This document shows positions 31,001 through 40,273 of a stretch of DNA of 64,000 bases, piece by piece. Both the position numbers and the translations under genes were made by a program. This DNA comes from a virus, in the IMG/VR virus record IMGVR_UViG_3300008050_000035, positions 1 through 64,000 of that record; one strand, written 5' to 3'. Position 1 is the first letter of the stretch; each line of letters starts with the position of its first letter. The notes under the pieces are model-generated. The model searched no databases and was not told where the DNA came from. It saw only the letters and a list, made by a program, of their open reading frames with translations.

Positions 31001-33187
31001 TGCGGTTCCCGCTATTTGGTGTGTAAAACCAAAAGTACCTTTGCTAAACATGTCACTACTAATGTACGCAGCACCATACTTCATGTCTCCCAATCCAGAA
31101 AGTTCTGAAGCAAGCTCACCCAGCCTTTTGTCTTGTCTGTACAGACGGTCAATACCTGCTTGCCCGATATTCTCCATGTTGCCTTTAAAGCTAGCGCTAA
31201 ACATTTTAAGAAAATCCATCTTTCTAATCTGTTGGCCACGAAAATAAATCATGTCTTTCTTGTAACTGATGCCAGTACGATCTAAAGCAATATCAAGAGC
31301 TTCAGTAGCTGGATCCCGAGGTAAGTACTTTCTGCCGGAACCAGTCTCTCCAACATACAAATTCTGAGCCAATTCTTCTGGAGTGAATTTACCATTGCCT
31401 GCAAGAATGCGTGTCAATGTTTCACTAGCCGCATAAGCGTGTTTCTCTGGATTGAGAACAGAGAATTGAATAGGCTTACTTACTCTGTGAGACACTCCAG
31501 TGACCCCCATGCCAGAATCACCATAAGACTTACTTAAATGACCAGCATTAGAAAAATCAACAACCATCATCTTGTTTAAACCACCAGACGCATGAGAACC
31601 CCAACCCTGAGACACTTCACTAATGGCACGGTGTCGAAGCACTCCCGGACTGAGTTTACTCTCTCCAGGGCGAGTAAACTTATTTCGAAGACGATCTAAA
31701 GAAACATCAGAAGCCTGCCCAACACCACCTAGGTAAGCACCCCCAAACGTACGAAGAGAATCAAGAGAGTAGCTACTTCGACCAAGGACTTGCGCTTCAC
31801 GCGCAGTGATAGGAAGCTGGTGTCTGTCGACAGCAAACTTGCCATACGCACTCTGAAGAGCGCTAAAGCCACTTTTCGCTCTAAGGCCTAGTACAGATCT
31901 ACGCTCCTGCCCAAAGCCAGTAACAAGGCGCTTAGCGCCTACAGCACCACCCTCAAAATCACCTCCAGAACCAAGCTGAGCAATAAAACGCATCGCCTCA
32001 CCAGAGTCCATTGCTCCAAAAGTATGCCCAAACACTGCATTCGCACCAAGTGCTATTTGTCGACGTATATGTCTTCCGATATACCCAGAAGTCATAGCTG
32101 CACGATCAACGTGTTGAGTAGCCATGCCCATATTTTCCCTAAACGCCTTCCAGTCAACGCGTCCTTTCGCTGCACGAGAACCAATGTCTTGAATAAGATA
32201 ATCAGAAAAACTAGTCAATGCTCCGCCAGCCCTAAGCTGTCCAACCGTCATGTTTGCAGCATCAAGTCCTTGTTGCCTAACAAGCTGGTGTGCGTTTTGA
32301 ACATTCATGGCATGTTTTGGAGTCGAGTAAAGAGTGTTGAAACTCTGACCACTGCGAAACAATCCATGCTCGTGTAAGGGTACGCTAGCTACCCATTGTC
32401 CACGATTCAAAATTTGTGCTTGCCTAAACTGCCTGCCGCCTTCAGTAAAAGAGGCAACACGCATTTTGTAATCACCTTGAGACAGGTGGGCATTCAGACG
32501 CAAAGCCCTTCGTTCCCAAGGTTTGAGAGCTTCTTTAGCTTGCCTCCTGCTAAGTAAGGTTCCAACATCAATAGAATTGTAAGCAACACCGCCTTTTGGG
32601 ATTGAAAAATTAGGAGACTGAAGCTGACCGCTGATGTTTCTAAATTCACTTAAATTCTCTTCCCATTTTAAAAGAGTCTCGGCAGAACCACTATCAAGAA
32701 GAGATCTAGTAACTTTCTCGGCAAACTCTTCTACAGAGTTTGGACTAGCCTCACTAAGCAAACGGCTAATCTCTCCTTTCAGAGAGCTAACGGCAGAAGC
32801 ATTAAGACCACTAGCAGGATCTTCAAGTGTTACGGAAAGTGTCTGAAGAAGTGCATTGTGTTGCTCTACGGTGCCAATGATTTTGCGTAACTCATCAGAA
32901 TCACCAAGCCCTCTTTTAATTTTATCAACAACTTTGGCTGCACGCTCACTTCTGGCTTGTTGAGACTTTCGAGCTGCAAGGCCTTTGGCCTTGCCAATAG
33001 CCTGAGAAGGCGTAGCTTTAGAAAGAGGGTTGTTTAACGCCTCGTTTCTTTTAAGGTGTCTTTGCCCATGCCAAATACCAACAGCTACAGGGCTTAACCC
33101 TACGGCAGTCTTAAGTAGCGAAACACCACTTTGAACAGTGGTGTCAGCATCTTCGTGAAACTGGTTAAAGCGATCATTAGTAGCCAC
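28064..33187 (-). CDS. Giant virion protein, tape-measure candidate (1707 aa)
   Basis: The start is GTG at 33187 with GGAGAG 8 nt before it; it overlaps the upstream gene by 11 nt. The protein is Gly/Ala/Met/Arg-rich and largely helical, with a mildly hydrophobic segment at the N-terminus (LLKTAVGLSPVAVGIWHG) and a stronger one near the C-terminus (AAPIAMGAAASMFAMG). Two copies of a motif AQxA(F/Y)ExMxQ(R/L)G lie at about residues 760 and 852. Position right before the hub gene and after the tube and chaperone genes is that of a tape-measure protein, which sets tail length and is often ejected. The sequence lacks the long regular coiled coil of classical tape measures, and the 1366 aa gene before it is an equal candidate. 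Confidence 0.5.
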   Translation of the reverse strand: MATNDRFNQFHEDADTTVQSGVSLLKTAVGLSPVAVGIWHGQRHLKRNEALNNPLSKATPSQAIGKAKGLAARKSQQARSERAAKVVDKIKRGLGDSDELRKIIGTVEQHNALLQTLSVTLEDPASGLNASAVSSLKGEISRLLSEASPNSVEEFAEKVTRSLLDSGSAETLLKWEENLSEFRNISGQLQSPNFSIPKGGVAYNSIDVGTLLSRRQAKEALKPWERRALRLNAHLSQGDYKMRVASFTEGGRQFRQAQILNRGQWVASVPLHEHGLFRSGQSFNTLYSTPKHAMNVQNAHQLVRQQGLDAANMTVGQLRAGGALTSFSDYLIQDIGSRAAKGRVDWKAFRENMGMATQHVDRAAMTSGYIGRHIRRQIALGANAVFGHTFGAMDSGEAMRFIAQLGSGGDFEGGAVGAKRLVTGFGQERRSVLGLRAKSGFSALQSAYGKFAVDRHQLPITAREAQVLGRSSYSLDSLRTFGGAYLGGVGQASDVSLDRLRNKFTRPGESKLSPGVLRHRAISEVSQGWGSHASGGLNKMMVVDFSNAGHLSKSYGDSGMGVTGVSHRVSKPIQFSVLNPEKHAYAASETLTRILAGNGKFTPEELAQNLYVGETGSGRKYLPRDPATEALDIALDRTGISYKKDMIYFRGQQIRKMDFLKMFSASFKGNMENIGQAGIDRLYRQDKRLGELASELSGLGDMKYGAAYISSDMFSKGTFGFTHQIAGTAKMFGVNHKTLRARAQALSDAGGGMLGKQGHQIYAQAAFELMQQRGVGAKNIGMMLAGVYHGAEGGGVGKGGIDQAKLQKMVRGLGAGSADALAAMRRGLVSFIDTVQVGPSAGDWGAARVGLERRFAQTAYERMLQLGMSKEQSVDAVAGIYTNKIGFGRHYALAEQMMGMGRSVTGHRNAVDAFTERGATRLKYSQFGDAFTEGGRSTGQMTDWLRTQKQGAILDFSDAPAHIGRAVQDVFGSSSMYMPGMEAYEAGSGTSVRIAGGQSKEVSAAYGQLVSGLQKRLADHATTGGDPLRESLKTWRSNALDLMSTSIANLARGKVRGSSSPRVSSYNLTTGAGFTSRQQGRVANQLFRSTGGTAVFADATMMLSELHGQKAGGTSSKQLAESARMFFTGMEHKAGNKRLGSGLIRVSGRHPLISAGNVFMSQVFRDLREVSALQGTDAFFNKIKGAQLQVFSGLDAAGDQQFKQMRGEEFMKSIFRKDIKSFADIAAATGDKGNDANRKFFRTLIDNIDQFTGGQGGGRMIVPRVLTAAGDIGLAPQAFMDMDGDTALSMMLDPKTSAIVRRRLAAQVGDPARLAMELQSRVLKGGVGTAIKKGMVSYGDTLGGGLDDKIVQDMMKEMGISQQTGAMDVRLRGLHEALGNYGANIDQIRAHRDILGALEENVLLKAKKLKVFVPLAEEVGGAVERLMSSPSQDSAEELRNVLKNKIFHNQNTSFKVGDIVGEGRTGQWAAEITKGRTLSVNIDNFVDASLKVANSAVAAGTNMPGTAKAMSHAFSAGPNMFIQALAGSNMETAGMAAFSDSPQHGMAGFSKGLGQITNLIDKLDKRMAAPIAMGAAASMFAMGAIGTPGYAATPLSAPGEYTSPQVSNAIAQGSLFKNSGGHIAPESLGRPSSDYGMIDRPINSGGAYMSRPSSYQIKGVLPNGFGLNGAMKYVGAMTGGNAAGSVRINDTRRPITRSYTDRLMGEY

Positions 33188-36100
33188 TTAAGTATCTCTC
33201 CATTGCTGTGCCAATATCAATGGCACGGTTATCATTGTAATCAACTTGTACAGTACTCATCATACCTTTCCATGGTGCTACATGCCAACTGCCACGACTT
33301 CCTGCAGTGCCAGTCATTTGAGTAAGTCCTCTACTCATAGCAGAACCTATCGGAACCCCAGGTTTGTTTTGTTGTAAGAAATCTGTACTCCCGTCTAGCA
33401 TAGGTTGTTGCATGCTTTTCTTGAGCTGTTTTTCCCATAAGCCGTAATCCGACAGCTCTGCACCCATCCTGTCGACATATCTAACCTGAATATCACTCAT
33501 GTCGACATCCTCATGCCAACCCACCCAATCTTCGGAAGGCATTGGCCCTTCTAGAGATCCAGCAACACGTGCTTCTTGAGCAGCTAAATGCGAATCGCTA
33601 ATAGCGTTATCAGCACCAGCCCAAAGATTCTCATCTCCAGAATCCATTCGGCTCCAAATTGCCTTGTAAAGGTGTTGTTGGTCGGCGGGAACCATCTCCA
33701 TAATACGATGACGATCTTTACCAGAAGCATGAGCGAAAGCATTGAAGAATTTTCTTTCACTATCAGGAAGTGTCCAGTACATACTTAGAGAGCTCCCTTG
33801 AGGATTCACACCAGCACGAGTATTGGCTTGAGCCCAGCGGTACTGTGCTGCTGCACGAGAATCTCCAGAAAGTTCTGCCTGTTCGCGCAACCTTGCCCAT
33901 TTTAGAAATTCTAATTTATCAAAGTACTCGTTTGCACTATCAGCCTTGTGTCTCCACAGAGGCTTACCTTCCCATCCCATCATATTTAAAGTGCTGTTCA
34001 TGGCTGGTCGAAACCAATCGCGCCATGGCTTATCCCAAAAAGCCATAGGTGTACCATATAGACGCTCGTACTCATACTGCTCAATAGCATCTCTGTCACT
34101 CATGAGTTTTTGCACGGGACGAAAGCCCATAGGTACGAGATATTCTCCTGGTGCTGTTACCCGACGTGCTGCTCGCTGTCCCGCAGCCCAAGCAGCTCGG
34201 GTTAATCCCGAGCCTGGTAGCCTGATAGCATTCTTGTGTAGTCTGTCATCACTAAATCCACTAACTTGCTCTGAGTGATTGCGATCCACTGCCTCCATGA
34301 AAGCAATTTGCTTCTCATTGTAAGCTCCCTCCATGCGCTGCTTGTACACAGCTTGCTTGTAAAGAGTGTATTCCTGAGAAAGTGGCGCTACGTCACTAAG
34401 GATGGCAAATCTAAATAAGGCGGGGTAAGCCTCTGGATCTACCCCTCGTAGTTCAGGGTGTAAGCCTGCATAGCCTGCACCTGGCAAGCGTCCTTCTCCC
34501 CATTCTATTGAGCGATATGGGTCTCCCCATTTGAACTTGTCTGGCAGCCAGCTAGGCATATTGTTGGCAAGCGGATTGCGACGATCTATCTCGCTACGCA
34601 TTCTAGGAAAGACGCGACGCAAAAATTCATTTGAAAACAATGCACCACCCATGTTCATCTCCCAGAAACGAACACGGCTGCTAGTCATCAAACTAGCATC
34701 TGCCAGCTGTTGGCTGTCAGCCGCCCAAACATCATCTCCAGTTAAGCCCTGCTGGATAACATTCTTAGCCCAGCCAGTCATACCTTCCAGCTCTCTGAAT
34801 TGGTAAGACAAAAAACTCAATTGATTGGTAGCACTGTAAGGACTTGTCGGCACACCGTGATGAGCTCCCAAAGCTGTGGCTGGCTCAAAGCGCGACCCTT
34901 TGTACACATTTCCATACTCAAGCCCACCATCTTGTCCAGGACGAATCCATTCGCCTGCATGCATAACTCTTGCAGGCTTGATTAGCCTGCCAATAGTACT
35001 TGAGAGCACACCGCCAATTATTGGCACGTCTGAAAACGCAGCATTACTTATGGGATAAGGTCTATCCCAATACTGCTGTGTTTCTAATTCATAAGTAAAG
35101 TTTTGACGAATCCACTTGCCTAGGGGACTTATCTTGTCCTCATCTGCACCCCAAACACCTTTCTCGCGCACTCTGTTCATCATGAGAGAATACTGATGTG
35201 GTCTGTAATAGTCTGTTTCACCACCCTCGAATGGAGTGCCACCTGCTTCCCACCACCTACTTGATTTAACGGCAACCATTTTTCTGCCAGAATAGATGTC
35301 ACGCAGATCGTCTGCAGTTTCCTTACTGCCTAACAGGCCACCAGTGAGAAGCTGATGTGTGCCAAAAATAGCAGCTCCGACACTTGCCCACTTGCCCAGC
35401 CGGCCTGCTGAACTGAATCCCATATCGCCAATTCGACGACGCAAAGCTTTGTCTGCACCGACATCTGCACCAAAGAAACTATAGTAGGCTTGAGTACCAA
35501 AACCTTTGGCTTCCTTCTTAAGGCGAGCAACCAGGTTGGGGGTGTCTCCATACTTGGCGCTAATGTCGCGCAACCTACGCTCTAGCGCTTCGTTCATAGG
35601 GTTGCCTTGCCTGTAGGTGTCCAGCTGCTCTTCAGCCCTGTAGAATGCAGTATTGAGGTCTTGCATCATCTCTAAACGCTTGTTGTCATACACACTGGTG
35701 CGCAAGTGTTTCATCAAATCGCGTCGTTGCCGAAACCCTTCATGAGGTAGGTTGTTAGCCAAACCGCTAACATTTTTATAATAGAGATCTCGCACATTGC
35801 TGTTTGCCAATTGTACCTGACGGACTTTGTCTGCCTGTAAATCTAATTTCAAGCGCCTAGGTCCAGCAGACTCAAGCATCGTCTGGGCTAGACTCATATT
35901 GCGACCAGGCAAACTAACACTGGTGGCCATAATGCCACCAGTTGCTAACAGCGCACCAGTTTCCCAATCGGTACTTCCAGGAGCGAAACCCTCAAGGGTC
36001 CGACGCAAATAATTGAAAGGGTTCAGTGCATTGGCACGAGCGACATCCATGCTGACAGCACCGGTTGCAACCCCTTGCATAACGCCTTGATCAAACCCAG

Positions 36101-37277
36101 GAAGAATCATTTGGCCAAAGAAACTTGCAGCTGCAGCAAACATAGCCGTGCGCGGCTGCTTGGCCATCTTGCCAACAGCATACCCGACACCGGCGCTTAC
36201 CGCCCCACTAGCAAGAATTTGCCCAGGCATTCCATATTGTCTTCGTACCCAATCTGCTTGGCTTGCCGCAAGTACAGTACTTCCAGCAAGTGCAGCCCTG
36301 CCTCCAAAACGCATAAACATTGAGGAAGCTGGACCTGGACGAACGCCAGGAGATACACCCAAAATACTTTTGAATGCCTTTCCACCAGACTCACCAAGGA
36401 ACTGATCTGCCACACCTGAGACAAGACGATTAAATCTACCCATTTCAAATGCAGCCACACCTCGAATCATCGTAGTACGTCGAGCCAAATCACTTAAGTC
36501 TTTAAGGTCTCCAACCGAACTAGGAACTGGCATGAAGCTAGCTTGTTTTCTAACCCACTTTCCAGCAGCATCTTGCTTTGAGCCGAGAAGTACTTCTTTT
36601 TCATTGAAAGCATCATCAGCATACATATCTGCAGCAGCAAACATGCCAGTAGCAATTCTATTGACACCGCGCTCTTTAGTGAGTGGGTTGACAACTTCAT
36701 GACTCATAGCCTGCAAAGATATGCTGTCACTTAATAATTTTCTATTGCCTCCAAGCCAATGCCCAGTACTTTCGTCTAGTCTTCCACCTAGCACGCTGTA
36801 CAAGTTCCCACTGGAGCCACGTGGCTCAAACACCATGGCGTCAGCCAAGTGCTGAGAAGCTCCAAGCATGCCTTCAGTGATTCCAGCTGCTGTCATGCCG
36901 GCACGATCAAGCCCAGTGGCGTACTTAAGCCAATTGTAAGTACTACTAGACTCAAGAGCTTCACGTCCCCAGACAGTAACGCCTTCCGTGCTGCCAGAAC
37001 CAACCTTATACCCCATGGATGTAAATGGACTTAAGATCTCAGGAACACGAAAAGTATTTAAAATTTGGAACGGGCTCAGATTCCCGCTAAGCCGAGAACG
37101 AGCCGCAATGTAGTCAATTGGACGCCGGCCATTCGACATAGGCTTAGTAGCTGCATACATAGCACCCGCACCAGCTGCAACCGCAACCGCAAGCTTTGTC
37201 ATCTGACTGCCAGCACTATTGTAAGGTTCTGTGGAGTCACCATTCCAGGTGACCCCACCATAAGACTTAAGGGCCAT
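33177..37277 (-). CDS. Giant virion protein, tape-measure candidate (1366 aa)
   Basis: ATG 37277 overlaps the upstream stop (TAATG). It follows the two chaperone-like genes directly, the canonical tape-measure position. The protein has many hydrophobic Gly/Ala-rich stretches (LAVAVAAGAGAMYAATK at 30-46, ILASGAVSAGVGYAVGK, MFAAAASFFGQMILPG), which would allow membrane insertion, and a C-terminal 600 residues that are Trp/Tyr/Arg-rich. Its end (NRAIDIGTAMERYLSGY) resembles in character the end of the following gene (RRPITRSYTDRLMGEY). By the rule of about 1.5 angstrom per helical residue it could span a tail of roughly 200 nm, but the irregular composition makes this uncertain. It may act with the 1707 aa protein. 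Confidence 0.5.
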   Translation of the reverse strand: MALKSYGGVTWNGDSTEPYNSAGSQMTKLAVAVAAGAGAMYAATKPMSNGRRPIDYIAARSRLSGNLSPFQILNTFRVPEILSPFTSMGYKVGSGSTEGVTVWGREALESSSTYNWLKYATGLDRAGMTAAGITEGMLGASQHLADAMVFEPRGSSGNLYSVLGGRLDESTGHWLGGNRKLLSDSISLQAMSHEVVNPLTKERGVNRIATGMFAAADMYADDAFNEKEVLLGSKQDAAGKWVRKQASFMPVPSSVGDLKDLSDLARRTTMIRGVAAFEMGRFNRLVSGVADQFLGESGGKAFKSILGVSPGVRPGPASSMFMRFGGRAALAGSTVLAASQADWVRRQYGMPGQILASGAVSAGVGYAVGKMAKQPRTAMFAAAASFFGQMILPGFDQGVMQGVATGAVSMDVARANALNPFNYLRRTLEGFAPGSTDWETGALLATGGIMATSVSLPGRNMSLAQTMLESAGPRRLKLDLQADKVRQVQLANSNVRDLYYKNVSGLANNLPHEGFRQRRDLMKHLRTSVYDNKRLEMMQDLNTAFYRAEEQLDTYRQGNPMNEALERRLRDISAKYGDTPNLVARLKKEAKGFGTQAYYSFFGADVGADKALRRRIGDMGFSSAGRLGKWASVGAAIFGTHQLLTGGLLGSKETADDLRDIYSGRKMVAVKSSRWWEAGGTPFEGGETDYYRPHQYSLMMNRVREKGVWGADEDKISPLGKWIRQNFTYELETQQYWDRPYPISNAAFSDVPIIGGVLSSTIGRLIKPARVMHAGEWIRPGQDGGLEYGNVYKGSRFEPATALGAHHGVPTSPYSATNQLSFLSYQFRELEGMTGWAKNVIQQGLTGDDVWAADSQQLADASLMTSSRVRFWEMNMGGALFSNEFLRRVFPRMRSEIDRRNPLANNMPSWLPDKFKWGDPYRSIEWGEGRLPGAGYAGLHPELRGVDPEAYPALFRFAILSDVAPLSQEYTLYKQAVYKQRMEGAYNEKQIAFMEAVDRNHSEQVSGFSDDRLHKNAIRLPGSGLTRAAWAAGQRAARRVTAPGEYLVPMGFRPVQKLMSDRDAIEQYEYERLYGTPMAFWDKPWRDWFRPAMNSTLNMMGWEGKPLWRHKADSANEYFDKLEFLKWARLREQAELSGDSRAAAQYRWAQANTRAGVNPQGSSLSMYWTLPDSERKFFNAFAHASGKDRHRIMEMVPADQQHLYKAIWSRMDSGDENLWAGADNAISDSHLAAQEARVAGSLEGPMPSEDWVGWHEDVDMSDIQVRYVDRMGAELSDYGLWEKQLKKSMQQPMLDGSTDFLQQNKPGVPIGSAMSRGLTQMTGTAGSRGSWHVAPWKGMMSTVQVDYNDNRAIDIGTAMERYLSGY

Positions 37278-38005
37278 TAGCGCCGCCTGTGTGGTCTTCT
37301 ATTTGATTTGGCCTCGCTATCCATACTTTTCTGAATTTGTCTTAATTGAATATCTTTCAACTTCTTAGTTTGACGAGACTTCTTTTCCAACTCTGCGGGA
37401 TGCATATCTAGCGCATGCTTTCTATCACCAAATTCATCTCGAAGTTCCATATTCTCGCGCTTCATCGCATCCACACTAGTAGACTTCTTCGTTTGAGCTG
37501 CTGCTTCTTCTGCGCTCATAATCTTACTGGTGTCAAGAGGTTGATACTCTCCTCTGTTTTGAAGGACAGCTTCAGCCTCTACAAAGGTTCTCATTAGCTT
37601 TCTACGTGTCCAGCGCTCCAGTTCGTCAGGCTTGTAAGAAAAAGCCATAAGAACTACACGTTTAACAACCTCAAGAACCCCTGACTGATTGTATTGCGAC
37701 CTAGCTGCCTCGATTTCATCACGCTCCTCTCCAGAACAATCTCCTGACAAGTACATAATCAAACGACCAATACTCATAAAGATACCTGCAGGAAGATTGC
37801 CATTGATGGCACGAGAATCACCTACATAGCAACGGTCAAACACCTTGTCCCACAATTGATACTCATGCCATACACCTTGGTCGCGAAGCGTGCTGAACAC
37901 TCGGTATTCTTTCATCGTGAGTAAACGCCACGTGAATGACTGTCCCTCTGGAAGGGACGTCATGTACATGTCATCGCTGTCAACAAGAAGGTCAATGTCC
38001 AGCAT
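37277..38005 (-). CDS. Putative tail assembly chaperone, downstream partner
   Basis: A 242 aa protein, ATG at 38005 with a strong SD AAGGAGG that includes the upstream TAA. The first 150 residues are globular; from about 150 on it is highly charged and helical, ending SNRRPHRRR. It is the second of two genes between the tube-like genes and the giant tape-measure candidates, the place of lambda G/GT-type chaperones that keep the tape measure soluble. The two genes share a reading frame and are separated only by one TAA and three codons. No frameshift site was identified. Assignment is by position and composition. Confidence 0.5.
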   Translation of the reverse strand: MLDIDLLVDSDDMYMTSLPEGQSFTWRLLTMKEYRVFSTLRDQGVWHEYQLWDKVFDRCYVGDSRAINGNLPAGIFMSIGRLIMYLSGDCSGEERDEIEAARSQYNQSGVLEVVKRVVLMAFSYKPDELERWTRRKLMRTFVEAEAVLQNRGEYQPLDTSKIMSAEEAAAQTKKSTSVDAMKRENMELRDEFGDRKHALDMHPAELEKKSRQTKKLKDIQLRQIQKSMDSEAKSNRRPHRRR

Positions 38006-38014
38006 ACAACCTCC

Positions 38015-38746
38015 TTAGAGCTGAGCAGTAATTACCATAGCTTGTTGTGGGGTGAGATGATAGCTGTGCAACATGACACTACCGTAAAGAGTTGGGATCA
38101 CACCACTGCGACTATTATAAAAGAATTCAATTTTCAGTTTGGGCCACAGTATGCATTGTTTGAGCACCTGCTCCATCATAAATTCTTCAGGATCTTTGTT
38201 CATGCCCTCTAGCTGTGCTTGCTTTGCCATAGCTTGTTGGATTTTCTGGAATGCAGCACGACGGAGATAGGTGAAAACATAAACATCACCACGACCCAGA
38301 GCCACAACTTGTACTCCATCCTGACCAAAGTCTCGTTTCCATCGAGCAATAGCAGCTTCAGATGGGGCACCCTTCTGATCAAAAAGCATTTGCCGAACAT
38401 GATCTTCAATAGCTATTTCTTCAGCAGGCGGGTCTTGTTCAGGAGCACGCTCAGCTTCTTGAGCAGCACGTTCAGCGGCAGCTGCACGCTGAATTGCAAG
38501 TTTCTCATCCATCTCTCTGTTAATACGATCGATTTCGTCTTCCACTTCTTGCTCCTCCATCTCGGTTCTTTCAGGAACCTCGCCTGCAAGCTTAATGCCC
38601 TTGGCTTCGGCTTGCTCAACGATTTCTTCGTTAAGGTCATCTATGTTTGCCAGAATCTGATCTGGAGTTGGTCCTGCTGTCTTTAAGCGACTAATCGCTC
38701 TAGCGTCTAGAGAAGGGGGATTTCCCCTAATGCGTCTACCTGCCAT
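38015..38746 (-). CDS. Putative tail assembly chaperone, upstream partner
   Basis: A 243 aa protein, ATG at 38746 with AAGGAG 7 nt upstream. Residues 50-120 are a long, strongly charged Ala/Glu helix likely to be coiled coil (EVEDEIDRINREMDEK); the C-terminal 100 residues are globular (FGQDGVQVVALGRGDVYVF). Stop TAA at 38015-38017 is followed in the same frame by the next gene. Synteny (after tube, before tape measure) suggests a tail assembly chaperone, though a scaffold-like or neck role cannot be excluded. Confidence 0.5.
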   Translation of the reverse strand: MAGRRIRGNPPSLDARAISRLKTAGPTPDQILANIDDLNEEIVEQAEAKGIKLAGEVPERTEMEEQEVEDEIDRINREMDEKLAIQRAAAAERAAQEAERAPEQDPPAEEIAIEDHVRQMLFDQKGAPSEAAIARWKRDFGQDGVQVVALGRGDVYVFTYLRRAAFQKIQQAMAKQAQLEGMNKDPEEFMMEQVLKQCILWPKLKIEFFYNSRSGVIPTLYGSVMLHSYHLTPQQAMVITAQL

Positions 38747-38758
38747 ATTGTTTGCTCC

Positions 38759-39427
38759 TTAAAAGCTAATTGGTGAATTTGGGTCCTCGGGGTCAACGGG
38801 AAGACCCGAAGGACGGTTTCTAAGCGAGAATACATCTCGCGCAAAGAAGTCGTAAGCTTCTACGACAACATCTTCGTCAATTCTAATCGCCTTTGACCTT
38901 CCTGTGAAGTGCACATCTACAAGAAGTACTGCAGTTTTACCCGCAGGACGCCCTGCGCTTTGCTGACCAAAAGCAATAGTTAAATCTACACCACCTGAAA
39001 TATCAAATGGATTATGTGAATTAACAATCGGACTGAAAGTATTTTGTGTAAGTCCTGAGTTCCAATATTGAGATTTCATACTCTCTACGAATGCTTGAGA
39101 CTGTGCATAGTCACTCACCATTCCGGTTAAATCTGCACCAACTCCTGAAACGGGATCAGAGGCAACATCATCTGCTGCAGAACCGCCAGTGCTCAATTCA
39201 ATAGCTCTGAAAAGGTAATCTTGATGAACGTAATTAACCAGAAGGGTTCCAGATACAATTACCTGACCAGCAGCTACAGCATCGTAATGCCTACTACTGT
39301 AGCCATAGATTGGCATCTTGCTATCTCTTGCTTCGTAGCTAATACCAGCAGCTTCTAAAATTGGCATACTATTAACAGAAACAATAACATTTGCTCCACA
39401 AAAATATTCAAAACCAAATGCTGCCAT
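38759..39427 (-). CDS. Tail tube-like protein 3
   Basis: A 222 aa protein, ATG 39427 overlapping the upstream TGA. It shares with the two preceding genes a core: a strand ending AAGISYEARDSKMPIYGY, then AAGQVIVSGTLLVNYV, and near the C-terminus AVLLVDVHFTG followed by IDEDVVVEAYDFFARD. These match the positions of AISYAVQREKAPIYVMG and GKRGIAGTIITLM in the first copy. The fold is probably the tail-tube beta-barrel. Being the last of three, it may be a specialised ring such as a tube initiator or tail-completion ring. Which copy forms the main tube is not certain. Confidence 0.6.
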   Translation of the reverse strand: MAAFGFEYFCGANVIVSVNSMPILEAAGISYEARDSKMPIYGYSSRHYDAVAAGQVIVSGTLLVNYVHQDYLFRAIELSTGGSAADDVASDPVSGVGADLTGMVSDYAQSQAFVESMKSQYWNSGLTQNTFSPIVNSHNPFDISGGVDLTIAFGQQSAGRPAGKTAVLLVDVHFTGRSKAIRIDEDVVVEAYDFFARDVFSLRNRPSGLPVDPEDPNSPISF

Positions 39428-40218
39428 CAGAATCCTCTCCCAGTGCCAGAATTAATTTGCGCTTGTGACGCTGGCACCCAAGCGTCACCAGCCTGAACGT
39501 GAAATCGATCTTCTTTGGGAATTAAAGCTTCATAAAGCTTCCTTTCTGATCGAAGATTGTCAAGGTAGGCCATCTCCTCTGCAGAAATGCCTCGATTTGT
39601 ATATAAGCTGAAAGGCTTAAAATCACAAGCGATAAAACTGAAAGTCATTTCAGTCACAATATCATTAACACTAGTGACTTGACCTTCATCAATAAATTCC
39701 ACACCTTGAAGCATCCATCCTGCACCATCAGGAGTTTCCCCTTTGCTCTCATCATACAAAGGAGATACCTCACTAACATACTGAATGGCTAAATTAAAAG
39801 GCCGAAGAAGAACGGCAAGACGATTTGTATAATCATAGTTGTTAAGGAAGCTGCCAGTGCCAACCATATGTCGATCAATAGACCAGCCAAGTGGGTCTTG
39901 AGTTCCGTATATCGACGCATAAGCATTCATCAACTCTCGAAGAGGGTGATCGTTTATAACTGTCATAATAATACTTCCAGCAATAGTGCGAACGCCACGC
40001 GCAAGACCTTTTATGCCTCTGTGCCCAAGAGCTCTTACCTGACCTTTGGCTTCATGAACAGAAACACTTACAGTGTGCACAGATTGAAGATGAATCAACT
40101 CTTCGGGTGCGTCAGGGAACCAAGCAAACGTATCTGCATCTGCACCAGAGTAACTGTACAGATATTTACTGTTCCGTCCTGGAGGATTGTAGCTAGGCAA
40201 TGGACTAGAAAGGGACAT
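39427..40218 (-). CDS. Tail tube-like protein 2
   Basis: A 263 aa protein, ATG 40218 with AAGGAG about 9 nt upstream. It has the shared tube-like core: VHTVSVSVHEAKGQVRALG, then GVRTIAGSIIMTVIND, and later MLQGVEFIDEGQVTS followed by DIVTEMTFSFIACDFKP. It carries a longer N-terminal arm and a charged C-terminal tail compared with the other copies. It is separated from the first copy by an intrinsic terminator, so it is probably made in smaller amounts, in line with a minor ring rather than the main tube. Confidence 0.6.
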   Translation of the reverse strand: MSLSSPLPSYNPPGRNSKYLYSYSGADADTFAWFPDAPEELIHLQSVHTVSVSVHEAKGQVRALGHRGIKGLARGVRTIAGSIIMTVINDHPLRELMNAYASIYGTQDPLGWSIDRHMVGTGSFLNNYDYTNRLAVLLRPFNLAIQYVSEVSPLYDESKGETPDGAGWMLQGVEFIDEGQVTSVNDIVTEMTFSFIACDFKPFSLYTNRGISAEEMAYLDNLRSERKLYEALIPKEDRFHVQAGDAWVPASQAQINSGTGRGF

Positions 40219-40232
40219 ATAGTGATCTCCTT

Positions 40233-40273
40233 AAAAAGAAAGTGGCCAGGCCTCCCCGATGAGACCTGACCAC
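40233..40273 (-). terminator. Intrinsic terminator after the first tube gene
   Basis: Read on the minus strand, GTGGTCAGGTCTC pairs with GAGGCCTGGCCAC to give a 13-bp GC-rich stem (two G-T wobbles) with a 6-nt loop, followed at once by TTTCTTTTT. This is the classical layout of a Rho-independent terminator. It sits 30 nt after the first tube gene and before the second, so it should lower expression of everything further left relative to sheath and main tube. Confidence 0.85.
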
